From Kingdonia uniflora (Eukaryota > Streptophyta > Magnoliopsida > Ranunculales > Circaeasteraceae): 64,000 nucleotides of DNA. Each line of letters opens with the position of its first letter. Within the stretch, counting starts at the first letter, position 1. The DNA lies in contig JACGCM010002789.1 in NCBI GenBank assembly GCA_014058105.1, positions 62,001 through 126,000 on the forward strand, in the 5' to 3' direction. Both the position numbers and the translations under genes were made by a program. The notes below the pieces were generated by a model. It was not told the origin of the DNA. It was given only the letters and a program-made list of their open reading frames with translations, and did no database searches. Of this stretch, positions 22,068-33,183 are shown piece by piece.

Positions 22068-22610
22068 CAAATGTAGAACCTTGTTAATTTGCTTTTCCGC
22101 TTCATCTAGGCTCATACTGTAGAGGCTAGCCATTAACGCAACCGTTACCCGAGTATTCTCCTCCAGTTCGACCTCGCGTCGGCCGGTTCATCCTCATCAT
22201 CGGCCATCTGTTCACGAGGCCTCTTTCACAGAGTTGTCTTTGTCTGCTGTTCAGTCGAAGCTTCATCAGTAACCGTACCTTTACCCTTGCTGGTCTTCCG
22301 TGGTACCTCAAGAATAGTCTCGGGCATGCTCGACAGTACTGTCCTAGGCCCTCGTCCTCGCTCCTTTGGCACATTGCTCGACTTTTGACTTAACCTATCG
22401 TAATCCATCTCCCCTGCCCTCGGCGATGAACTTCCTTCTTTCCTTTTCTTTGATTGCCCAACAGCTATAGGAACGTCCCTCAGTAGAGTGTCTGTCTTTT
22501 TTCACCCCTTTCTGACAATGCCTAACTTCCCGAGCACCCAATTTACCCACTCCTCGTTCTAGTCGATCAACTCATCAATATACCTCCTCGGATTCTTCAA
22601 TGTATTGGTG

Positions 22611-22691
22611 CTGGGATTTGCAAAACAACAAAGACAAGTTCAACGATCTATTCAAACCACATAATAAATAAGCCTTTGACTATTAACTTAC
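22611..22691 (-). other. Probable intron 1 of C aORF2
   Basis: On the minus strand the donor is CCAA/GTAAGTTAAT and the acceptor TTTGCAAATCCCAG/CA, 81 bases. It lies at the same place in the protein as the B intron at 11506-11590. Confidence 0.6.
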
Positions 22692-23529
22692 TTGGATTAT
22701 ACCACCTATGCTTCAGCTTATGTACCTCCTCTCCCTCTGCATTCTCATAATTACCCCTCACCACCACCAAATCCTTGTCCCACCCACGCCTAGTCAAACA
22801 CAGGTCAAATAACCATGGTTTGTCTGCATGGCATTAGATGTGATACGTATTTGCCCTCTTATTTGCTTTCTTTGAGTAGAACGATACGATATCGAACCAC
22901 TCGATCAATCCCTTCCTCTCACGTTTCAACTCTATATTCATACCCTAGACAACTTTCATTATCTCATAAAAATTACCATTCATCTGGCATGGGGCAACAT
23001 CCCAAAAATTTAATACCTATTTTACAAGCCTTCGAAGAGGCAGCTGCATACCTAATCGAATCTAGCCTCTGAATGTCATAATCACATCCTGAGGGGTATC
23101 CTTGAACGAATATTCGGCCCCTACTGGCACCAGTATAACACCCACCATCGACAACCTGTGTTTCACCATGAAACGATCCAGTCCTGCCTTTTTCTGGGCT
23201 AAGACTGGCCCCGCCATTATCTCCATATCATCCGAATCATCCCTATTATCACTATGCTCCTTTTCCCCTTCCTCCCTCTCATCACCCGAAGGTTTGATAT
23301 TACCTTCGTTCCCCTTTCCCTACCCCTCCACATTTTCCCCTTCGTTATTCTCCCCAACTATTTTAGCCCTGCGATATCTCCTAGTCAAAGCTTTAACCTT
23401 TAGCACTACCATAGCCAATGGGGGGTCCGTTGTAATTTCTAACACTTCTACATCACTACTCTCACCCCCTCGGCCACGACCAGATATACTTGGTTCATTT
23501 ACTTCATCCTTCTCATCTACCAGCCTCAT

Positions 23530-24746
23530 CCTCGAAGCTTAACAGGTACGCATTATACCCTACAGAAGAAGAGGAGCAAAATTAGCTCGATATATTTGAG
23601 TATCAAGTTTCGATATCATATTATTTTCTACCCTCTCCAAATCGCCCAGCCCACAGTCGAATGTTCATCTGCAACCCCACCACTGCCTCACTCGCCCAAT
23701 TTACCACTTGGCCAGACCTCCAGCCATATAGGTCATTTCCTTCCTCAATCATATTGTTACAACCAAAAAGTATACCGTACAGACAATGAGCACATGAGGA
23801 AGCAACAACAAAATTAAAAGGCCTAAATTTTCTAAGTTATCAGAAGCATACCTGTTCGAGTAGATCCAATTTCTCAGCAATAATGAGTTGTTACTCCCTC
23901 CTCTTTAGCAAGCTCAACTGTAACAATGGCGTATGTTTTTCCCCTCTTCCTCCTTTTTTTCTCTCTTTGATTATTGTTTGGGAATAGTGACTCTCTCACT
24001 CGCCTCTTTTAATATCACCAAGGAAAACAAAACTGCCTCGATTTCTCCACTCACCATTATTACCACTCCTCCACTCCCCCCTTATTTTCGGCCATGATGT
24101 GTTTTACCAATATTATCCTCACCTGCTCCCACGTGCGTGTCACACACTTACGCCATCAAAATACTTTTTTAGCCCTCTCGAAGCTTCTGACATACTGCCC
24201 GAAGCTGCCAACTCAAACCTATGCTTCACCTCCACCTATCTCCCATAACCTAAGGAAATATCATAATGACCTACAGTGGCACACTGCCATAAGAACAGTA
24301 TCACCTCTGACATGTTAGCCATTTTGGCAGTCAGATTCTATAGTCGAAGCACCCATGCCTTAGCTCTGACATATTTGAGCCCTCTCCTTCTTTCATTTTC
24401 GAACTATCGTCTGCATTCTACCCCATCCCATCGTAGATACACAGTAGTACTTGAGCCTTCAGTCAGTACTATTCTTTATATAAAAGAACCCCAGTGTCTT
24501 ACCATTTTTAGTCATTTTCATTACCTAAGTTCGATGTTCAATAGTTAATACCGCATCTACGTTATCATCGTCTACAACACCTAATATGGTTATACTATCA
24601 TACTTCGAAAAACATGCTTTTCCATTCAGAAATAAAAAAGCCCTTGGGCTTACAATAAAGGGAGAATGAGAAAGAACAACACCAACAACTACAACAAAAA
24701 CTATAAAAACACTCTGCATTCCAACCACCAAATTGAAGACCCCCCA
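23530..24746. other. Element C spacer between antisense genes
   Basis: Pyrimidine-rich on the plus strand. Open plus-strand frames here (for example 23102-23542, Ser/Pro-rich) are shadows. On the minus strand TATTAAAAG (24006-24014) follows GGCAGTTTTG, matching D at 46450-46475, so this is the probable upstream region of aORF2. Confidence 0.5.
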
Positions 24747-25069
24747 TTAACAGATGGGGCAGTTCTTGTAGAGCCCTGCCTCATCCTCGACCGTGTCTTC
24801 AGCATCTACCTGGTCTTCTGCCAGGCTTTTCAGCAGGTAATACCAGTTACTGATGTTTAGACCCAGCCACTGCATCACCCTCCACCAGTACTCGTACGGG
24901 TACCCGCAGATAGCCTCCCCCGGCTCAAGCTTAACCAAGTCTGGCAGTACCACGTCCAGTTCTTGGTCTCCGATGAATTTCTCCCCTTCAGAACCCTCGT
25001 CTTCTCTTCGATATGGCGCTCCCTCGCCTCCATTCTCTTATGATACCATGTGTTTAGTATAGTTTCCAT
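24747..25069 (-). pseudogene. aORF1 of element C: small antisense protein, frameshifted
   Basis: The start at 25069 reads METILNTWYHKRMEARERHI. After one shift near 24950 it continues VLPDLVKLEPGEAICGYPYE, then YWWRVMQWLGLNISN, LLKSLAEDQVDAEDTVEDEA and ends LYKNCPIC-stop. D reads, block for block, APIQDLVELELGKVICGEPF, AHWWGVIQW, YLVERLVEAEDAA and YLKNCSACK, so the family is clear. It lies about 60 bases after a TATA box and about 250 bases inside the 3' LTR, on the strand opposite to gag-pol. No known domain; two or three late Cys residues are shared with D. Confidence 0.55.
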
Positions 25070-25128
25070 GGTTTGGTTTACTCAAAGAAGAAGAGAAAGA
25101 ATATGGAGAATTTCCCCTTAATAACCCA

Positions 25129-25136
25129 TATTTATA
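25129..25136 (-). promoter_or_regulatory. TATA box for antisense gene aORF1 of C
   Basis: TATAAATA on the minus strand, 60 bases before the aORF1 ATG. It is the same octamer and place as in A and B. Confidence 0.5.
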
Positions 25137-25303
25137 CCACGATTAAGGCCATTTATTACCACCTTAATCACCACTTACATTAATTACTCTCCTAAATTAT
25201 TTTCCTCAGAACTTCCCACAGTCAACCAGTCAACTCTTAAACTTCCCATGTCTTACCGATTTTCTCAGCACGCGCCATCTACATTAATTTTTGAGACCCC
25301 TGC

Positions 25304-25318
25304 TGAGAGGGGGCGAAA
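25304..25318 (+). other. Polypurine tract of element C
   Basis: TGAGAGGGGGCGAAA lies directly before the 3' LTR. D has GAGAGGGGGTGAA at the same place (minus, 45162-45175). It primes plus-strand DNA synthesis. Confidence 0.65.
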
Positions 25319-25322
25319 CCAG

Positions 25323-26633
25323 TAAGTAGTCTACTCACAGCCCTCCAGCACAAGTAGAATACTCGAAGGCTACATCGAATCCTACCTAGAGACCCAAAGC
25401 TAGAAAGACAATAAATAAGTCTATGAAGCTTCCCAACTTCAATCGAATGCTCAAAGATATTATAGCCGAAGCCGAGGATAGGTGGTCAATACTAGAACTC
25501 AGCATCAATAATAGAGAGACTTCGACCATTGTATTATATGGTGTTGGGGCCTCACTTCAGGCAGGGGGGAAGTCGGCTCCAACACCACGGGGTTTATCCT
25601 CAATCAGAGGATTCAAGCATATAATCTAGAATACAGAAAATCAATAGACAATATACTTGCGTAGAGGCCCGAATGTGGCGCTCTATGACCTCTGATGAGG
25701 ATTTTTAAGAGAGTTTGTATTACTGATGAGTAATTGAAGATTCAAGTACTGGGTTCTACATTTTGGTCGAAGGTCAGCTGTAAGAGCTCAGGGGAGATCT
25801 TCCAACCCCACCTTGGTTCCCCATCTCTCCTATTTATAGAATCATAGGAGGTTGAGTCACCAAGTGTGGGCCAGGTTACATGATTACTGTCAGGATATTC
25901 TAGAGCAAGTATGGGCGACGGACATGTATGCACTGACAAGGGTATTGGCGCCAAACATGTCTGATGTGATGACTGCCTGTTCCGTCTTACTTCGACCATG
26001 TGCAGCTATGGTCAAAGTATTTTTACTGCGATGTGTGGAGTTTGTTCTCGAGGCTTCGAGTAGAATATGCTTCGAGTGGGCTGCGAGTAGGCTTTGAGTA
26101 GAATTCTACTAGTAGAAGGCTACGAGTAGGCTTTGAGTAGATTTCTGCGAGTAGGCTACTACATATTGTTGAAGGCAGATGCGTTTGGCACCCAGCTCAC
26201 CAAACAGAATAGTTAAATGAGCCGCCTGACAGCTATAATGTCAGAACCGGCTCCGAGTACAGAACAATTGTCCCCAAAGGATATACATGTAATCTGCCCT
26301 CCCATGATGACTCAGCCTTTTGTATATCCAATAAATAGGAGGGAGGGGGTACTATAAAGGGGTTAGAAAATCTCCCCCATCAACCCTTCAAGATTACCTT
26401 CGATTGCCATGTAACCAACCTCTATTTGATCTGTCAGCTAAACTTAATATATATCATCAACCATTAAAATCCTTGCTAGAGGTCATGGAGAAACCCATTC
26501 TAGGACTCCACGCAAGTATGTTAATGCTGTGATATTGCTTATTATTGTCTTAGATACTTGCATAAACCCCTAGTCAAAGATAACCCCGTGGTGTAAGAGC
26601 TACTTTCCCCTTTTACGAGACTTGGCTCAAACA
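25323..26633 (+). repeat. 3' LTR of element C, interrupted by a solo LTR
   Basis: The left part (25323-25541) and right part (26164-26633) together match the 5' LTR. The left end has lost its TG. TATATCCAATAAATAGGAGG (about 26323) is the decayed promoter box. It ends GGCTCAAACA. Confidence 0.85.
25542..26163 (-). repeat. Solo LTR of a D-like family inside C's 3' LTR
   Basis: It begins TGTTGGGGCCTCAC and ends GCGAGTAGGCTACTACA. Flanks TATGG (25537-25541) and TATTG (26164-26168) match at four of five bases, and C's 5' LTR has only one copy of this site (CATGG then TCAAAGGCAG). It shares ACTTGCGTAGAG, GACCTCTGATGAGGATTTT, GAGTCACCA-GTG and the tail GCGAGTAGGC with D's LTRs in the same orientation. 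It was left by LTR-LTR recombination of a full element. Confidence 0.8.
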
Positions 26634-27720
26634 CTATCTTAAATTCATCAAAGGACAAGGTCGCCAATACCAAATTTTCTCTTTTGAAAATTTTTGTGGT
26701 AAGCTTTTTTCAGTGTGTCATGGTATCGACCAAAGTTGGCGATGACTTTGTCCTGGGTTTCTTCGTTCGAATTTAGGTTGCAGAGGAGACCTAGCTTATT
26801 ATCTTCATCTGTGATTTTTTGTCAACCACTTGGTAGATCAAGGTCTGAGGGTATGACTGCTTCAGTACCGAAGGCTATCATAAATAAAGTGTAGCCGGTA
26901 GAAGTTCGAGGAGTCATCCGGTATACCCAGAGAATACTGAGTAGTTTGTCGACCTATCTGCCTTTCTTTTTGTCAAGACGTTTGTATAAACCTGATTTGA
27001 TGCTCTTGTTGATGGCTTTAGGTTGTCCGTTGCCTTGAGGGTAGTATGGTGTTGTCGTTGATAGTTGAATTTTGTACTTGTGGAGGAAAGCGAAGACTTT
27101 ACTGCTGATGAATTGCTTGTTGCTGTCAGATCATATTATTTAGGGGCAGCCAAATCTAGTGATTATGTGCTCCCAAAGGAACTTGATTACTTCATTTTCA
27201 TCGGTGTGACATAAGAGAATGGCCTCGACCGATTTTGTGAAATAGTCAGTGGCTACAGGGATGAACTTGCAGTTTCCCGATTCTGGGTAGAAAGGTCATA
27301 TGATGTCTATTCCCAATCATTTGAATGGTCAGAGGACATTGCTAATGTCTAGGTTAAGTACTAGGCTTTTGATGTCTTGAGCGTGGATTTGGAATTTGTT
27401 GCACTTTTGTATAAAATCTTCGTAGTCTTGTCTCATCTTGGGCCAGTATATTCCTTGCATGAATGCCCGCTGGGCTAATGATCTTCCCGATACATGGGCT
27501 CTACAGATGCTTTCGTGAAGTTCTTTGATTTTGATATGTACTTGTTTTTGTGAGATGCATTCAATAAGGGGTCCTCCTCCTATGATGCGATATAAGACTT
27601 TATCTTGAACTGTGAATCTGGGGCGTTAGGCCAAAAATGAATTGCTACTTCTTTGTTACTCCGGAGGATGTTGGAGTTGAGGTATGCATAGAATGGTCTT
27701 CTCTAATCGTCAGGGTCTTT
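26634..27720 (-). pseudogene. Integrase of element B
   Basis: On the minus strand: SGRSLAQRAFMQGIYWPKMR, then VATDYFTKSVEAILLCHTDE, VIKFLWEHIITRFGCP, a DSNKQF block (for DNGPQF), and TTTPYYPQGNGQPKAINKSI. The third catalytic residue, normally Glu in Q-x-E, is Lys (codon AAA). A has the same change. The C-terminal part reads GYTLFMIAFGTEAVIPSDL, then FGRYHDTLKKAYHKNFQKRK. Stops are scattered. Element C separates it from B's 3' region. Confidence 0.8.
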
Positions 27721-27829
27721 ATCTTCAGTAATAGTGATTTGCATTTATGACTGTATATCGAGACTTGAATGCTCGATGATTTTGATATCTAAAGATCTAT
27801 TTTCACTGTCTCCTAACATGGTAGCTATG

Positions 27830-28345
27830 TAAGCTGATATGTCGGCATGGCGGTTTTCTTATCAAGGTAAGTAAGAGATCAATGCTTGTTTAAATTTAAT
27901 CATTTTTCTTTGACCAGGGCTACATAATCAACCATTTTTCCTGATGTGCAAAACATTTTATTGTAATGATTGGCTACGAGTAAAGAATCAACGTAAATTA
28001 CTATTTCATTTACTCCAAGTGTGGGCGTAAGATCTAGTCCATGGAGGATACCTTCATATTCAGTCTCATTGTTTGTGGCATAGAAGTTTAGTTTAATAGC
28101 TTTCTCGATACGATGATTGGATGGTGTTACGAGGACGATACCAATCCCTGATCCTTGTGACCCCGCTGATCTGTCTGTAAAAAGTTACCATCCAGAGCTT
28201 CTAGACCATGCATCTGGTTCTGTAATTAAGTTATCTGTGAAGATTTCTTTGAGTTCTTCCCAATTGGGGTCCTCGACTGGAAAATTTGCTAAAAAATTTG
28301 AAACTACTTATCCCTTGACAGATATCTGGGGCTCAAAAGAGATGT
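27830..28345 (-). pseudogene. RNase H of element B
   Basis: On the minus strand, LFTDRSAGSQGSGIGIVLVT, NFYATNNETEYEGILHGLDL and YVDSLLVANHYNK. These are the three acidic positions (D, E, D) of type-1 RNase H, with DGS altered to DRS. Part of the N-terminal pol linker (EDPNWEELKEIFTDNLI) precedes it. Confidence 0.75.
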
Positions 28346-29440
28346 CATACTCGTCAAGGAAAACAGACCATTATTGAATCCTTTTGAGATTTTTCTTTTT
28401 TGGAGAGTACCAGTTTGAGGGGATACTTAGTTATGATTTTTATGGGATGAGCTTGGAAGTATGGACGAAGTTTTTAAGAGCTGTATACCAAGGTGAGTAG
28501 TTGTTTTTCTGTTATTGTATATCATTTTTCAGCAGGCATAGGAGTCTTGTTGATGAAGTAGATTTGTTTTTATACTCCTTCGTCTTCTCGAATAAGTACA
28601 GAACTAATGGAGTCTTCAGTTGTTGATAAGTACATTGTTAGTGTTTCGCCATCAATTTTAGTACTTATTATAAGTGGACGCCCCAAGTATCGTTTAAGAT
28701 CTTGGAAAGCCAACTCACAATCAGGAGTCCAAATGGTCTCCCTATGTTATGTTTTAGAAAGTACAGTGGGATTTCCATGAAAAAAAAGGTAAATAAATTT
28801 GCATTGATCAAATGACTTGGAGATGAATTTGTGAAGAGCAATAATCTTTCCTACAAATTTTTGGACATCTTTCTTTGTTCAAGGAGACGGTATTGCGATA
28901 AGTACCGTGATTTGTGCTGGATCGTCTTCAATTCTTCTTTTGCTGACAAGGTGTCCCAGAAATTTACCAGATACAGTACCGAATTGGCATTTTTTTGGGT
29001 TGAGTTTCATTTAGGAGGTGTGAAGGATATCGAAGATGGTTTGGAGGTTGCTCGGATGATCTTCACATTTCAAGCTTTTGCTGATCATATTATCGACGTA
29101 GACTTCCATACTTTAGCCTAAATGATCTTTGAACATTTTTGTGATAAGCTTTTGGTAAGTAGCTCCTGCATTCTTTAATCCGAAAGGCATCTGTGTAACA
29201 GTAGAAACCTCTCTCAGTAATGAAGGTTATTTTTTTTATCTTCAATCACTAGTAGAACTTGATTGTAGCCGGAGGCTACATCCATCATGGAAAGAAGTTC
29301 GTGCCCTGCGACGGAATCGAGGAGTTATGGGATCGGTGAGAGAGATAAACTATCTTTCTATGACTAGAAATTTAACGAATGTGGTTTATAATCCTGCCTG
29401 AACTTGAAGAATAATTTATCCCGTGGCCGATTCTTTTGAA
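28346..29440 (-). pseudogene. Reverse transcriptase of element B
   Basis: On the minus strand: LNPKKCQFGTVSGKFLGHLV, TKKDVQKFVGKIIALHKFIS, then the connection part GRPLIISTKIDGETLTMYLS and SISSVLIREDEGV. Upstream are GHELLSMMDVASGYNQVL-like remnants at about 29270-29310. The active box reads EVYVDNMISKS: YVDN for YVDD, the second Asp changed to Asn. Stops and frame changes throughout. Confidence 0.8.
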
Positions 29441-29720
29441 CTGTTGATGCCGGTGATTGTGGTTGTCGATGCTTTCTTGGAATCTTTGAGTCCTAGAACC
29501 TCAATTGCCTTTCCTAATAAAACATTTGTGGCACTTCCTGTATCGACGAGAAGCGTATGCAGGTAGTCTTATCCAACTTTGGTCATAATGACTTGAGGGT
29601 CATCATAAGGATATTTTACATGACTGGGGTCACAGTCCTCGAGGGAAATATGGTATGGACGTTTTGGTTTGCTCGGGCTACGGAGAAGTTTCGCTGATTT
29701 ATCTGAGGAGGTTATTTTGT
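29441..29720 (-). pseudogene. Protease of element B
   Basis: On the minus strand, VIMTKVG, stop, DYLHTLLVDTGSATNVLLGK, then AIEVLGLKDSKKASTTTITG. The DTGS active-site loop is intact, unlike A and C. Confidence 0.7.
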
Positions 29721-29749
29721 AACAAGATGTATTCCGATCATCTTGTTTC

Positions 29750-31457
29750 TTTTTTTTTTCCTTTCTTAATCTTGATCATGTATAGGTGGCGAGCTTTCCC
29801 CTGACCCTAATTTTGTTCAATGTCTTTATTCTTTATCTCATCTTCGAGGAACTTTAGGATGTTGATGAGAAAATTATGAAGCTTTCTTGCTAATAGGATA
29901 CGATGAAAGATTCGAATGAGAGAGTAGCAGTTGCTAGTTTTGTGACTATGCACATTGTGATACTGACTTAGAGGTTTGTTGGGGATATCGAGAATTCTTT
30001 GTGCTGCGCGATAACACTTATCTCCCTTTATCGTTGGTAAGATAGCAGAGAGAGTCATTGTCTTTGGGGGCAAAACAGGGATGGGTATGTCCGGTCTTCC
30101 ATCCTTTCTCCTATTGTTGTTGGTGTTTCTGCCTCGTTCTGTGGGTACTTTGTTAGTGGTCGAATTTCAGGGTGGAGATGAAATTATTTCCCGAGAATAG
30201 ATGGTAGAGGAGATCTTTATTTTATCTTTCTTGGATCGCTTTAGTTTGATGTAGTTACTAACTACATCAATCATTTCTATCACCGTTTTGGGTTTGTGCA
30301 ATATAAGCTCTTCTAGAACCTTAGAGTTGATATGTAGAACTGAGGTGAGTGCTAGAATGACAATTTTGGGATATGGGTTTCCGTTTTTTCGTATTTCGGG
30401 TAAGAAACACTTATAAATTCTTGCCAAGGTTTCTTTTGTGCCCTGCTCGAAGAATAATAATGAATCCACAGTGATATCTTGCTCTTTAGCGTGAGCATAA
30501 TTGGACTCGAAGAGACACTGCAATTGGCTGAATGTGGTAAAGGAGCCCTCTTGAAAAGTATAGAACCATATGAGAGGTTCTTTTTTAAGGCTTATGTTGA
30601 ATAGAATGTACAATATATGGTCGAGTTAAGAGTACAATCCAACTGTAGCTTTGAAGTGTCGGACATGGGTGAGCGGGTTAGTCAGTCCTACATATTGAAT
30701 AAACTTTGGCATGTAGGATGGGCATAACTTTAAGATAAGGGGAGATGGGGTTTGTCTCGATTCTGTCGAGTGCGGACCTTCGGCCTGGGATATCAGAGTT
30801 TATGGCTTAGATCCTATTATTTAGGTCGTCCATGGTAACGAACTGTGAAGGAGGAATTAGTAAGGATACAAATTGCAGATCAAGATTTTCCTGTCTTTCT
30901 GGTCCCAATCGATCACTGACTAGTCCTCTTTCTGGTAGTGGGAGAGTTTGACGATGCGTGTGTCGACTTCCTTGAGTTATCGATACTGAGGATATATGTC
31001 CAAAGTGTCAAGATGCCTTGTCTGGATTTTTGGATCTAGATTAAGAAGTTCGTAATACGTCCTCTCTTGGCTGATCATCTCTTTGGGTCGCTCTTGATCG
31101 ATAATCACTTCGGGCTTGTAGAAGTGACACTTGACGGCCAGTGAGTCAATCTTGGGTTCTCCTTAATTTCTCCATCTCCTTCTGATATGTCCAACTCTGT
31201 TGGTCCAAGGCTTTCCTTTTTTTATCTCTTTCCACTTGAAGAACTTGAGAATGAATGCGTTGATCTTCAAACCTTTTGGCTTTTTCTGACTCCATTTGTC
31301 TCTGAAGGTAGATCATAGATATAAAAGATTTTTGGTATCAGATTGATGTTCCAACCTTGAGAATGAATACACTGTGTATGCTGACTACTTCAGGTATCGA
31401 ATTGATCTCGTGATCTCTTACTGTACTAGAATGGCTTCAGCGATTCATATTTGTCAT
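29750..31457 (-). pseudogene. gag of element B
   Basis: The start is the minus-strand ATG at about 31457 (MTNMNR, then a stop). The capsid core is well kept at 30613-30167: LIWFYTFQEGSFTTFSQLQC, LFESNYAHAKEQDITVDSLL, then ETLARIYKCFLPEI and LRSKKDK-like basic residues. This is the Retrotrans_gag pattern. Downstream, YHNVHSHKTSNCYSLIRI (about 29945) is the remains of a zinc knuckle with its first Cys lost. The N-terminal 600 bases are badly broken. Confidence 0.75.
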
Positions 31458-31502
31458 CAAATTATTTTTAGATTAGTGGTGGTAAAGAAAAGTGTGGTAA
31501 TT

Positions 31503-31520
31503 CCCATAGATGGCGCCAGT
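31503..31520 (-). other. Primer binding site of element B
   Basis: On the minus strand ACTGGCGCCATCTATGGGAA follows the 5' LTR. TGGCGCCA-TCTATGGGA is the common Tat-type primer site, complementary to a tRNA CCA end. Confidence 0.75.
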
Positions 31521-32005
31521 TGTAATGGTGCTATTATGGGAGGATAATCTTTGCCAATACTTTTCGTAAGGATGGTGGAGTAATAACCTAAACAAACTAG
31601 ATTTTACGTATAAACTCAGTAAAAGCTGTGAAAAACCACGACCTCGAGGAGGATTTTGATGTAAAATCTAATATGTTACTGGTTATTATAAGTTTTGGAG
31701 TGAGAGTAAGGTAAGGAAGTAAGAATAGTATGGTTGTGGATCTGGATAATCTATTCTTTGCCTGTATTTATAGTAGATGCAAGCAGTATACCAAAAGAAA
31801 GAAACAGTCTCCTATTTTGGGGAAGTGGGCAAACTTTGCAGATCTCTAGTGGTTCTTTCTTGACCAGGCATAACGGTCACTTTACTAGGTCGAGGACTTG
31901 TGGTAACTTCTCAAATGTTGTCGGTCTTCGACTATGCATTGTTAACTGTCTTCGACTATGTAATACCGGCTTATCCTTGCCAAATCTGGGAAATATGCCA
32001 CTACA
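31521..32005 (-). repeat. 5' LTR of element B
   Basis: It begins TGTAATGGTGCTATTATGGG and ends CACTACA on the plus strand. Minus-strand promoter box TATAAATACAGG at about 31760-31771. The shared motif CCACGACCTCGAGGAGG lies at 31636-31652. Confidence 0.87.
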
Positions 32006-32549
32006 GTATTGTAGCAAGTGAGATTTTTTTTTCTACTTGTTACTCGACTTAGAGTAGTAGAAATTGGCGAAGAAAGTAGAAGAATCAATCTTTTTTGAGT
32101 ACTTCAATAGGAATATCCAAAGCGACCTGGATCAGGGATTTTTGTGTTATCTTTCTCAGTTAGAATATGAATATATGTTGCCTCTTAGCAATCTTGTTAA
32201 AGGTATTTTGAATACCATAGAGGCCTGTCCTGCCCAACTGAATGGGAATATGTGGGAGGTGATAAACGTTAATGATAATATAAATAGACTATGGGAGGAG
32301 AATGAGATGGAGAGGCGAATCACTCATGTAGATATTTTACTGTATTATACTTTAAAATATTATGCGGAAATTGGTAGCGCATAGTTTAGTTCTAGCTCGT
32401 CACGACCTCTGTTCTTTGATCTGAATTCAGCAGGTCAAGTTTGGAATGATAATATGATATGGGTGAAAGATGATTGTCTTCATAGAATGGACAAGGAAAC
32501 CATGAAACTTTTATATAAAACTTTGAAGAAAAATAACTAATAGTTTGTG

Positions 32550-32626
32550 ATATCGAACTGTTGTAATTATAGGTACGTTCTGTGTGTAACAATGTGTTAT
32601 GCTATTTTGCTGGTCCTTGATCTCAG
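32550..32626 (+). other. Probable intron of A aORF2, donor uncertain
   Basis: A strong T-rich acceptor, TTTGCTGGTCCTTGATCTCAG/GT, ends at 32626 and leads into ARRESLIDTIAREG. A GTACGT donor at 32573 would give only 54 bases, short for plants. An earlier donor near 32550 is more likely. The place corresponds to intron 1 of B and C. Confidence 0.35.
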
Positions 32627-33109
32627 GTGGCAAGAAGAGAATCGCTGATAGATACTATAGCTCGAGAAGGTACCGAACTCAAGATTGTTCTGTAAGACCT
32701 CAATATTAGCAGATATAAAAGTGCTAACAGCAGGTTGGAAAAAGTGTAAAAGTCTCAAGCAAAGAAACAAATGACAAGAACCAGAGCTGGGAAGAAAGTA
32801 GCAGCGAAAAATGTAGAACTTCCCGTATTACCAAAGGCTGCTCCAATATCGCTGAAGGCTGGTTCTAGGGGTACTACTTCGAGCAAGCAAGCTCAAAGGC
32901 ACCCAAAGAGGAAGGCAGTGAAGGGTGGTTCAACCTTGGGGACCACGGTGAGTGGTGAGGTCGAGATGAATGTGAAGAAGAGGAGGGTAGATGTGGAGAG
33001 TGGGACTATTGTGGAGGATGAGTTGTTGGCCATGGAGAATAGGCTAACACTGGTAGCTTGAGTGGGTACCGAGGAGCTAAAAGCTTATGCACAGTTGGAG
33101 TTGAGCAGG

Positions 33110-33183
33110 GTAAGTTGATGTCTTTGTGATTTTTGAACGTTACATTTTCTTTCGAACTAAAAATATGTCATTTTCCGTTGTAG
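33110..33183 (+). other. Probable intron of A aORF2
   Basis: GCAGG/GTAAGTTGAT and TTTCCGTTGTAG/GC, 74 bases, T-rich. Splicing joins LKAYAQLELSR to AARMLNGICLGLEEGRAKLE in frame and keeps the helical pattern. Confidence 0.7.

Larger units (their letters stand above)
21461..23529 (-). pseudogene. aORF2 of element C: antisense gene with gypsy-type transposon domain, two introns
   Basis: The minus-strand frame opens MRLVDEKDEVNEPSISGRGR with an acidic N-terminus. The domain at about 23070-22800 reads, over frame changes, MQLPLRRLVK, VLNFWDVAPCQMNGNFYEIM and KVV. It lines up with A (MLPLSNLVKGILN, CPAQLNGNMWEVINV) and B ([15 protein letters not shown]), so the three genes are homologous. Then come RGNYENAEGEEVHKLKHRWY, an intron (22691-22611), a Lys/Ser-rich segment, MASLYSMSLDEAEKQINKVL, a second intron (22067-21997), and a helical part (VNAWAQAYNKA, AQVGVLDEQSFRLELML). 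The last exon ends MLKGLLQSKVLSMLQE at 21461. Several stops and shifts are present. Likely a coiled-coil protein; role unknown. Confidence 0.65.
14289..26633 (+). mobile_element. Element C: Ty3/gypsy Tat-like retrotransposon nested in B
   Basis: This is the only LTR element in plus orientation. 5' LTR 14289-14973, primer site, gag, protease, RT, RNase H, integrase, a duplicated 3' region (20727-21115), antisense genes aORF2 (21461-23529, minus) and aORF1 (24747-25069, minus), polypurine tract, and 3' LTR (25323-26633, enlarged by a solo LTR). Flanks CAATT (14284-14288) and CTATC (26634-26638) match at three of five positions, so the target duplication is decayed. Without the solo LTR it is about 11.7 kb. 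Confidence 0.87.
7348..32005 (-). mobile_element. Element B: Ty3/gypsy Tat-like retrotransposon nested in A, itself split by C
   Basis: The LTRs at 7348-7835 and 31521-32005 align along their length (about 86% by eye; the outermost 30 bases are the worst). Flanks GGACT (7343-7347) and GTATT (32006-32010) match at three of five positions, a decayed duplication at best. However, A's antisense gene stops at the left border and continues at the right border, so nesting is secure. The minus-strand order is 5' LTR, primer site TGGCGCCA, gag, protease, RT, RNase H, integrase, then (after element C) tandem arrays, two antisense genes and 3' LTR. Without C it is about 12.3 kb. Confidence 0.85.

Noticed and set aside
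23102..23542. 146-codon plus-strand Ser/Pro-rich frame
   Set aside because: It is the complement of the acidic N-terminus of C's aORF2, which aligns with A and B; shadow frame.
32771..33061. Lys/Arg-rich 96-codon frame as a possible histone-like host gene
   Set aside because: It lies between homologous blocks of A's aORF2 and continues in frame past its stop into a coiled coil; it is an exon of that gene.
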